Assembly (NCBI GenBank): GCA_017307505.1
Contig: JAFKEE010000020.1
Span: 62,001-126,000 of the forward strand
Reading direction: 5' to 3'
DNA from: Acidobacteriota bacterium
GTDB lineage: Bacteria > Acidobacteriota > Terriglobia > Bryobacterales > Bryobacteraceae
Length of the DNA: 64,000 nucleotides
Part shown: positions 57,935-64,000 of the stretch, one piece after another
Position numbering within the stretch: position 1 is the first letter of the stretch
How the letters are laid out: the number at the start of each line of letters is the position of its first letter
Made by a program: the position numbers and the translations under genes
Notes under the pieces: model-generated
Told to the model about the DNA's origin: nothing
Databases searched by the model: none
The model's input: the letters and a program-made list of their open reading frames with translations, nothing else

Positions 57935-60262
57935 CTACTTAATCAGCTTTTGGATCCTGCGCATCTTGGTCATCATCTCGTCGCTGGCTTCGTTCAGCTC
58001 ATTTGTGTCGTAGATCACGTGCGGCGTGATGAACACCAGCAATTCGGTCCGCTCGCGGTTCGACGACTTGTTTGCGAAGGCGTAGCCGAGAATCGGGATA
58101 CGGCCCAGGATCGGAATCCCGGTCGTGGTCATACCGTTCGTTTCGTTGATGATTCCGCCGATCGCGATCATGTCACCATCCTGGACGGTCACCTGAGTCT
58201 GGACCGTTCGGGTGCTGAAACTGGGCGACTGGATCGCCGCGCTCGAGGTGGGCGCGGAGGGCGTGCTCACTTCCTGGTTGATGACCAGCGTAACGATGCC
58301 ACTGGGATTGACCCGGGCAGTGATGCCCAGGGTCACACCGGATTTGCGATTCGAGATCGTATTCGCGAAAAGCGAACTCCCCCCGGATTGGGCTCCGGTT
58401 ACCGCCTGGGCTGTCAGGGTCGGAACCTCGACACCCACATTGATCGAGGCGGCAATGCTGTCGGTTGCGACTACGCTCGGCGCCGAGATCACTTTGGTTT
58501 TTGAAGACAACTCCTGCGCGCTGATGGCAGAGTACAGTTCGCGGCTGTGCCCGACCATCGTGCCTGCCGAGAGTCCAAGCGACCCGTCGACCAGAGACCC
58601 CACAAACTTCCGCCCGGCGCCGTCCGGCGTCCCGACCGAGCCGGAGCCGTCCTTGTTGTAAAGATAGTGGGAAACACCCCAACTGAGAGCGCCAGACAGT
58701 CTGACTTCATAGATCTTGGCTTCGATCAGCACCTGACGAGGCGGGATATCCAACTGCGTCAGCATGCGGCTGATGCTTTCGTACTGTTCCGGCGTCGCAA
58801 GAATCAACAGCGAGTTGTCTGAGTAGTTGGGCACTACCCGGGGGCTTTGGGGTCCGAACATGCCCATGCCGCCGAACATCCCGCCCATGCCCAGCATGCC
58901 GCCGGTGAGATCCATGCCGCCCATGCCGTAGGGATTCTGCCCCATCGCCGCATTGGGGTTCGACCCCTGAATGGGATTGAAGTTCGCCGCCTGGCCCGTG
59001 AGACCGGGATTGCCGACGCCGCCTGCGCCAGCGGCGCCGGTGGGCGCTCCGCCGTAGGCACCAGCACCGTACATCCCGCCGCCATACATGCCACCCATGC
59101 CGCCACCATACATGCCGCCGCCGTACATGCCCCCCATGCCGCCATACATGCCGCCGTACCCGCCATACATTCCACCCATGCCGCCGTACATCCCGCCGTA
59201 CCCGCCGTATCCGCCATAGCCAGGCATCATCTGCATGTAGAGCATCATGATGGAAAAGGCCAACTGCTGGGCCTGGCTGTACTTCACCCGGTAGACATAG
59301 GTGTCTACTTTGCCCGCAGCGTTCTTCACCTTCACGTCGAGTTTATCGATCCATTCGCTGACCTGATCGAAGACGCCCGGATTCGGCGCCACGGCGATCA
59401 GCGTATTGATCCGGTCGACCGGCACAAACTTGACGGAACTGAGATCTTTGCTCAGCGACATCGATTTCAGCAGGCCTTCCAACTCCTTCGCCATGTCGGA
59501 GGGCTTGCTGTTCCTGAGATCGAACAGCTTCACTCTCTGCTTGGCCAGGACATCGCTGTCGAACAGGGAGATCATCTCCATGGTCCGGTGCATATTGCGG
59601 CGGCTGTCCAGCACCAGCAACAGATTGGCGGGAGGATACGGCCAGGCTTTCCCGTCCGGGCCCAGGAATTCGCCCACGAGTTTGGACAACTCCTCCACAT
59701 TGGCGTACTTCAGGAAGACGAGGTTCAGCATCGGCCGGTCGTCTTCCGGGATATTCTGGGCGTCCACTTCGGGCTTCAGCGGCATCCGGGCGACGTCGGT
59801 GAGAGGCACGATCCGGTAGACATCGCCGGCCTGGACCATCGCCGCTCCGTTGATGCGCAGAATCGTGTCCAACAGCGCCCGCTTGTCCATGGTGCGGATT
59901 TCGCCGTAGGTGTTGAGCGTGACGCCGCCGTTCACCCGCTTGTCCATGATGTAGTTGATCTTCAGCTCACGGGCCAGAGAATCAACAACTTCCAGCAGGT
60001 TCACGTTCTGCAGGCTCATGCCGCCCACTAGCGCGTTCGGCGGAGCCGAGGGCGCTGCGTTCTGGGCTGGCTGCGCCGGCGCCGCCGCCGGCTGGGCCGC
60101 GGCCGGAGTGGGGTTTTCGTTTACACGCGGCCCGAAGCCGGGCGGAACAACGACCGGCGGCAATTGCGGTGGCTGTTGCTGAGCATAGACCAGCGGCAGT
60201 TCCAGAATCAGAACCGCCAACGCCAGGCTAAGCTTCGGGCTGCGGAATCGGGACACACGCAT
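57935..60262 (-). CDS. gspD: Type II secretion / type IV pilus secretin (GspD/PilQ-like) with a Gly-Met-Tyr insert
   Basis: 775 residues from ATG 60262, which has AAGGA nine bases upstream (GTG 60271 is in frame but poorly placed). A signal peptide (about 5-28) is followed by a Pro/Ala-rich linker, the N0 domain (MSLQNVNLLEVVDSLARELK) and N1-N2 domains (about 85-300). A low-complexity insert at about 343-470 consists of MYGG/GGMYGG repeats. The conserved secretin C-terminus (about 477-760) has VPNYSDNSLLILATPEQYESI, NRKSGVTLGITARVNPSGIV, VTVQDGDMIAIGGIINE and RTELLVFITPHVI. It forms the outer-membrane gate of the operon's secretion or pilus machine. GspD is the nearer assignment. Confidence 0.93.
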   Translation of the reverse strand: MRVSRFRSPKLSLALAVLILELPLVYAQQQPPQLPPVVVPPGFGPRVNENPTPAAAQPAAAPAQPAQNAAPSAPPNALVGGMSLQNVNLLEVVDSLARELKINYIMDKRVNGGVTLNTYGEIRTMDKRALLDTILRINGAAMVQAGDVYRIVPLTDVARMPLKPEVDAQNIPEDDRPMLNLVFLKYANVEELSKLVGEFLGPDGKAWPYPPANLLLVLDSRRNMHRTMEMISLFDSDVLAKQRVKLFDLRNSKPSDMAKELEGLLKSMSLSKDLSSVKFVPVDRINTLIAVAPNPGVFDQVSEWIDKLDVKVKNAAGKVDTYVYRVKYSQAQQLAFSIMMLYMQMMPGYGGYGGYGGMYGGMGGMYGGYGGMYGGMGGMYGGGMYGGGMGGMYGGGMYGAGAYGGAPTGAAGAGGVGNPGLTGQAANFNPIQGSNPNAAMGQNPYGMGGMDLTGGMLGMGGMFGGMGMFGPQSPRVVPNYSDNSLLILATPEQYESISRMLTQLDIPPRQVLIEAKIYEVRLSGALSWGVSHYLYNKDGSGSVGTPDGAGRKFVGSLVDGSLGLSAGTMVGHSRELYSAISAQELSSKTKVISAPSVVATDSIAASINVGVEVPTLTAQAVTGAQSGGSSLFANTISNRKSGVTLGITARVNPSGIVTLVINQEVSTPSAPTSSAAIQSPSFSTRTVQTQVTVQDGDMIAIGGIINETNGMTTTGIPILGRIPILGYAFANKSSNRERTELLVFITPHVIYDTNELNEASDEMMTKMRRIQKLIK

Positions 60263-60278
60263 CAGGAGCACTCCTTGA

Positions 60279-60731
60279 CTACTTTTCGTTCTTGGCGTTG
60301 AGCTTCAGTTCGTAAGCGGCCTTCTCATCGGGGGCCAGATCGCTGATCGCCTTGGTCCACACGGATTTGCCGAAGGGACTGTCGCGCTCGAACTTCACCT
60401 TGTCGCCTTCGACGCCGATGGCCCGGATGGAGGGAACTTCCGAGGCATGGGCGGCTTCCTTGAAATTCGACTCGTCCGTCTTGGTCCAGCCGAAAGGAGT
60501 CCGGGAGTAAATCCAGGTCTTCCCCTTCGCGTCCTTGGCCTTGTACACGCCTTCCTGCATCTTCACCGCATCCGCCGGCAACTCCGTGCCAGCCGCAGCG
60601 GGCACGCGCTTGGCTGCCATCTTGGCCTGCGCCGCCTTGGCCGTCCTGTCCGCCGTGCTGCCACCCTGTTGTCCAAATGCCGCCGCGGCATACATTGCCA
60701 AAGCCAACGCCGTCGCTGTTAGTTTCTTCAT
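60279..60731 (-). CDS. Small exported protein with two PFG motifs, unknown function
   Basis: 150 residues. Signal peptide about 1-20 (AAAAFGQQ). The mature part carries the motif PFG twice, RTPFGWTKT (78-85) and DSPFGKSVWTK (117-127), followed by a charged C-terminus (DEKAAYELKLNAKNEK). The second motif matches the C-terminal end of the preceding gene product (TPFGKSCRWE). AGGAGAACTC precedes ATG 60731. It lies inside the secretion operon, 16 bases before the secretin start, so a periplasmic accessory or pilotin-like role is plausible. Confidence 0.78.
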   Translation of the reverse strand: MKKLTATALALAMYAAAAFGQQGGSTADRTAKAAQAKMAAKRVPAAAGTELPADAVKMQEGVYKAKDAKGKTWIYSRTPFGWTKTDESNFKEAAHASEVPSIRAIGVEGDKVKFERDSPFGKSVWTKAISDLAPDEKAAYELKLNAKNEK

Positions 60732-60761
60732 CTGAGTTCTCCTGTCCTCTTCCAGTTGCCG

Positions 60762-61544
60762 TTATTGCGCCCGTTCCCAACGGCAGCTTTTGCCGAAGGG
60801 GGTCTCGGTCACCAGTTTTCGATACCCGTCAACAATGGCGCCGGCGGGCGTGGGATCTCCGGGCTGGCAGCTGCGAATGCCACCGCCCACGTCTGTACCA
60901 GGACGGCGTACATCACCACCAACCACCGAAACCACTGAACTCGTCACCTGCTTGACGGGTGACTCGCCACTCGAACTGCCGGGCGATGTCACATTGACCA
61001 CCGAAGCCGTGCTGGCGGTGGCATTTCCTCCCCCGGAAGTCGTTCCCTGCTGGCCGCCGCCGGAGGTATCCCGCATCTCCTCATACTTCGCGGGCAATTG
61101 CTTGCCTTCCCATTCGAAAACCAACCCGGACTGGGCAATACTCACCAGCTTGAAATCGCCCACCTTGTCGCCAGGCACGTAACTCTTCTGCGCCCCGCCC
61201 GCATTGGGGGCGAGGATCACCTTTGGGCCGCCGCCCCAGTTCATCATTCCGTAGTAGCGGGGGAAGGCCGGCGCCTGCTTGGGTGCCACTACATCGACGA
61301 TGACGGTCGGGTTGCGGTCTTTGCTAAACGGCAACACCGAAGCCACTTCGTAATAATTCGACGCCGACACCTGGCCGGGCGCCGGTGGAATCGAGATCAA
61401 TGGCGGAGGGGCCTGCGGGGCCGGAGCCTTCAGAAACGCCTGCTGCTTCACCACGCGGTCTTTGTACCCGTTCCACAGCTGCCACGAAACCGCCGCAATC
61501 AGCGCCACCAGCAGCAAGTCCAGAAGGATGAGATTCCGCCTCAA
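60762..61544 (-). CDS. Inner-membrane PilP/GspC-like secretion protein, TTG start
   Basis: 260 residues beginning at TTG 61544, whose TTGA overlaps the stop of the previous gene. One N-terminal transmembrane helix (about 6-22) is followed by a Pro-rich linker (about 40-60) and a periplasmic domain with YYEVASVLPFSKDRNPTVIV and AGGAQKSYVPGDKVGDFKLVSIAQSGLVFEW, a PilP/GspC homology-region pattern. The domain contacts the secretin. A Gly/Ser/Thr-rich stretch (about 165-215) and a C-terminal TPFGKSCRWERAQ tail complete it. Which of PilP or GspC is the true orthologue cannot be told. Confidence 0.8.
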   Translation of the reverse strand: MRRNLILLDLLLVALIAAVSWQLWNGYKDRVVKQQAFLKAPAPQAPPPLISIPPAPGQVSASNYYEVASVLPFSKDRNPTVIVDVVAPKQAPAFPRYYGMMNWGGGPKVILAPNAGGAQKSYVPGDKVGDFKLVSIAQSGLVFEWEGKQLPAKYEEMRDTSGGGQQGTTSGGGNATASTASVVNVTSPGSSSGESPVKQVTSSVVSVVGGDVRRPGTDVGGGIRSCQPGDPTPAGAIVDGYRKLVTETPFGKSCRWERAQ

Positions 61545-62131
61545 AACCCGGACCCTCCCTTCTTCTCCGGCACCAGCTTGCGCGGCACGATCCCGGTGAA
61601 GGTCACGCGCACCGGAACAACCTTCTGCTTATTCAGCACCTGGCCAAACTGCAGGTCGCCGACTGAAACCAGCTCCGGCTGATTGCTGATATCCGCCAGC
61701 AGGTTCACAATCTGGTCAATGCCGCACTCGATGTTGACCGTCATGGCCACTTCGCCATAGGCGGAGCCGAACGGCCGAGGCGCCGCAAACTCGGTACTCT
61801 TGAACGTCACCGGCGGCTGTTGTGCCTGGGCCACGCGGCGGGCAATCTGCAGCAGTTGCGCCTGGGCCTGCGGCGCGGTTTCCGCCTGAATCAGCCCCTT
61901 CTCGCGGCGGCTCAATTCGGCCGATACCTTCTTCAGAATCTCCTGCCGTCCCGGCTCAGCGGCGGTCAGGCGGCGCAACTTGGTCACGCGCTTCTCGTCG
62001 GCCTGCACCGAGCTCACCGCCCCGATAACGCCGGTGTCGCCGGCAGGCCAGTAGTAGATGGCGAGGATCACAGCCACGCCAATCACCCAAAGGACGAGCG
62101 CCTGCTTTTCGCGGGAGGAAAGCTGCTTCAT
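61541..62131 (-). CDS. PilO/GspM-like inner-membrane protein
   Basis: 196 residues. One transmembrane helix (about 10-28: QALVLWVIGVAVILAIYYW), a coiled-coil segment (about 45-100) and a PilO-like ferredoxin domain (about 110-195: VAMTVNIECGIDQIVNLLADISNQPELVSVGDLQFG). PilO pairs with PilN and PilP to form the alignment complex between the inner-membrane assembly platform and the secretin. Its ATG overlaps the upstream stop (ATGA at 62128-62131), and its stop overlaps the TTG start of the next gene. Confidence 0.85.
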   Translation of the reverse strand: MKQLSSREKQALVLWVIGVAVILAIYYWPAGDTGVIGAVSSVQADEKRVTKLRRLTAAEPGRQEILKKVSAELSRREKGLIQAETAPQAQAQLLQIARRVAQAQQPPVTFKSTEFAAPRPFGSAYGEVAMTVNIECGIDQIVNLLADISNQPELVSVGDLQFGQVLNKQKVVPVRVTFTGIVPRKLVPEKKGGSGF

Positions 62132-63471
62132 TTCGCCCCCCTGCGATTCGCCTTGATCCGGAACAGCTCTCCGCCCGGGGTGCGCGAAAGCGGCGCGGAG
62201 AACTCAGAGCCTGTGAATCGCGGCGAGGCGTCCAGCTTCTTCAACAGACCGTCGGCCTGCTCCGTTTCGCCCTGAATCACCACGGTCTTGGGATCGATCT
62301 GGAGCGCCAGGATCCAGGACGGCGGCGGCAGCATCTTGGTGAGCTCCAGCACGATGTCCAGGGATTCTTTCGTACGCAACCGGTAGGCGTCGAGATCGCG
62401 AATCCGCTCGCTCTCGTCGGCGATCTTGCGGTCGAGCGCCGCGACCTTAAGGGCAGTGGGCTCCATCCGTTTGATCTCGGCATCCAGCTGGGCCTGGTAT
62501 TTGCGGTCCATGACCCGGTTCTGCGCCAGCAAGCCGCCGGTCAGGCCGGCCAGGATTACCAGCAGCAGGATGGTCGGGATGTAGGCAGCCCGCGAAGAAA
62601 TGGTTCGCTGTTCCAGCGGCAGCAGGTTAATCGGCGGGCCGAGCCGCGGACAGGCCGCCGCCAGGCTGGCCGCCCAGGGTAGCGCGGCGCGCGAGCGGCC
62701 GGCGTCGGAGAAGTCCATGGTCTCGGGCGCCGACTGCCACACCGGCAGCAGGTCCATCAGATCACGCGTTTCGGTCTCCGCCGGCAACCGGAGTTCTGCC
62801 GCGGCCAAAGCACCGGCACGGCCCAGCGGAGCATCCAACTCGGCCGAAAAGAGAGGATAGGCGGAGCTTTCACCATAAAGCTCGAAGGGCGCCTCAGCCC
62901 CGGCCAGCAGACCCTCAACGGCCAGGAAGCCCTCGGCCGGGGGCGCTCCAAACAAACGCAGGGAAGGAAATACGGCGCCGCCGGAGAAGGTGAAGCCGGC
63001 GGTTTTCAAACCGGCTTCGGCGAACAACGCCGTGTAGAAATCGATATGCCGCCGTTCGGCGATCGCCACCACGAATCCGTCCCCTGCCCCTACGCGCTGG
63101 TAGTCATAAACGACTTCGTCCTCAGGGAACGGGTGCAGTGTGTCGAGTTGGAAGCGAATGGCCGCGGCCGCATCCTGGTCGGCCACGCCGGGCAAATGGA
63201 TGAGCCGGACGATGACCTCGTGCCGGGGCAGGACAACCAGCGCGGAGAGGTGCTGCTGCGAGTGTTTGGCCAGGAAGTTGTTGTACGCGGTACCCCACTC
63301 CGCAGCCGGCTGTTCGCGAAAGTTTTCGATCCGCAGGCAGTCGACCAGGCGGGCGCCGCCGGGGCGGACGCGGGTCAGATAGACGGTCAGACTGTCCGCG
63401 CCGATGACGACACCGGCGCCGGTGCCGAATCGAAACAGGCTGCGCAACAGGGGTGATTTCAGTTGGGCCAT
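62128..63471 (-). CDS. GspL-like fusion of a PilM actin-like domain and a PilN domain
   Basis: 447 residues. The N-terminal 290 residues form an actin-like cytoplasmic domain of PilM/GspL type (GVVIGADSLTVYLTRV, LSALVVLPRHEVIVRLIHLPG, AAIRFQLDTLHPFPEDEVVYDYQRV), then the INLLP motif typical of PilN near 282, one transmembrane helix (about 297-316) and a periplasmic coiled coil plus small ferredoxin-like domain. In type IV pili, PilM and PilN are separate; in type II secretion, GspL is a single chain, so this protein has GspL architecture with PilN sequence features. Overlaps its neighbours at both ends. Confidence 0.88.
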   Translation of the reverse strand: MAQLKSPLLRSLFRFGTGAGVVIGADSLTVYLTRVRPGGARLVDCLRIENFREQPAAEWGTAYNNFLAKHSQQHLSALVVLPRHEVIVRLIHLPGVADQDAAAAIRFQLDTLHPFPEDEVVYDYQRVGAGDGFVVAIAERRHIDFYTALFAEAGLKTAGFTFSGGAVFPSLRLFGAPPAEGFLAVEGLLAGAEAPFELYGESSAYPLFSAELDAPLGRAGALAAAELRLPAETETRDLMDLLPVWQSAPETMDFSDAGRSRAALPWAASLAAACPRLGPPINLLPLEQRTISSRAAYIPTILLLVILAGLTGGLLAQNRVMDRKYQAQLDAEIKRMEPTALKVAALDRKIADESERIRDLDAYRLRTKESLDIVLELTKMLPPPSWILALQIDPKTVVIQGETEQADGLLKKLDASPRFTGSEFSAPLSRTPGGELFRIKANRRGAK

Positions 63472-64000
63472 ACGTCAAACAACTGCCTTCCGGCCGCATT
63501 ATCCTGCCAGGCAAGGACGCGGAAAGTATCCGGGGAATTCTTGGAATAGATCTGCACGGTCATCGCGACACTGCGGCGCAGATCCGACAACGTACCGTCC
63601 TGGCGGCGCAGGCGGCCGGTGGCCCGTACGGTATAAATCTTTTCGCCCCCAATGCGAAAGCGGCCGGCGGCCGGTCCCATCATCGCCTGCACGGCGCCCA
63701 ACTGCTGGCGCAGAATCGGAGCGCGGCGGCGCATGGCCACCACAGTCTCCACCGCCGGAGGCGGCACTCCGACCGCCAGCATCACGGCCGGGTCGACGGT
63801 ATTGATGTCGAATCCGGTGGACGGACTGAAGATTGACAGGCAGTCGCGCAGCCCGGAACGAGGCACCAGCGCACCCTGCGGGGTACGTATGTAGCCGCCA
63901 TAAAACAGTTCCGGAGTGATGCCTGCCACCGCCATAAGCTCTTCTATCTGTTGGAATGACGCATGCGGCGCCCGAAAAGACGGAGTGCGTGCCAAATACA
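63459..64000 (-). CDS. gspK: Type II secretion minor pseudopilin GspK, N-terminus beyond window
   Basis: 181 residues are visible. The reading frame stays open through the right window edge, so the N-terminus lies beyond it; an in-frame TTG at 63995 is too close to the edge to be trusted. GspK signatures are present: ASFQQIEELMAVAGITPELFYG, then LRDCLSIFSPSTGFDINTVDPAVMLAVGV, the helix-hairpin/SAM-like K-specific region, followed by the C-terminal pilin-like strand region (SVAMTVQIYSKNSPDTFRVLAW). GspK caps the pseudopilus tip with GspI and GspJ. The stop overlaps the next gene (63471) by 13 bases, making it part of the secretion operon. Confidence 0.9.
   Translation of the reverse strand, partial: YLARTPSFRAPHASFQQIEELMAVAGITPELFYGGYIRTPQGALVPRSGLRDCLSIFSPSTGFDINTVDPAVMLAVGVPPPAVETVVAMRRRAPILRQQLGAVQAMMGPAAGRFRIGGEKIYTVRATGRLRRQDGTLSDLRRSVAMTVQIYSKNSPDTFRVLAWQDNAAGRQLFDVWPN

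Overview
The window looks like chromosomal DNA from a soil or wetland acidobacterium of the Solibacter/Bryobacter/Paludibaculum group. The reasons are the high GC content, large Oar-like TonB-dependent receptors with an N-terminal carboxypeptidase-regulatory domain, a giant secreted protein ending in the C-terminal domain typical of Solibacter surface proteins, PadR/BlaI-style operator palindromes, several Tat-exported enzymes, and a hybrid type II secretion/type IV pilus gene set. This assignment is inference from gene content. No rRNA or other taxonomic marker is present. I see no insertion sequence, prophage, integrase or CRISPR array.

Left part (1-13.8 kb): a secreted GH30 glycosidase cut by the window edge, an active-looking serine beta-lactamase-fold hydrolase next to a paralogue that has lost all three catalytic motifs, an unknown exported protein, a lone RND efflux pump, a Tat-exported alpha/beta hydrolase, a thioredoxin-like/Ohr pair for thiol and peroxide stress, and a lineage-specific small basic protein.

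14.0-21.3 kb is a complete multidrug-type efflux operon: TetR repressor, TolC, HlyD adaptor, two ABC ATPases and two ABC-2 permeases. It is driven by a near-consensus promoter buried in 17-bp operator repeats. 21.3-29.0 kb holds two tandem, equally long (1236 aa) TonB receptors with duplicated promoters. Base composition of the + strand changes between these two copies.

Middle part (29.3-43.3 kb): an M28 peptidase, an N-acylglucosamine 2-epimerase-type enzyme, a cation/proton antiporter, a tRNA with CAT anticodon, a papain-like cysteine peptidase candidate, thiG, small outer-membrane barrels, a Tat-exported Gfo/Idh/MocA oxidoreductase, tRNA-Gln(CTG), several unknown proteins, and small stress or maintenance families (DUF1579, DinB, DoxX).

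43.3-51.8 kb: an ECF sigma factor, its large membrane anti-sigma factor and a TonB receptor overlap end to end, followed by a GH78 alpha-L-rhamnosidase and a YCII/DGPF protein. This reads as a glycan sensing and uptake module. 51.8-64 kb (all minus strand): two large secreted surface proteins, then a secretion operon (gspK partial, gspL/pilMN, pilO-like, pilP/gspC-like, a small exported protein, secretin).

How it fits together: secreted glycosidases, outer-membrane receptors, epimerase and oxidoreductase suit polysaccharide degradation, and the secretion apparatus could export such enzymes. Two ideas recur. Several genes have a good promoter whose -10 box sits only 7-14 bases before the start codon, suggesting leaderless or near-leaderless transcripts. 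Several neighbouring gene pairs are local duplications whose copies have diverged.
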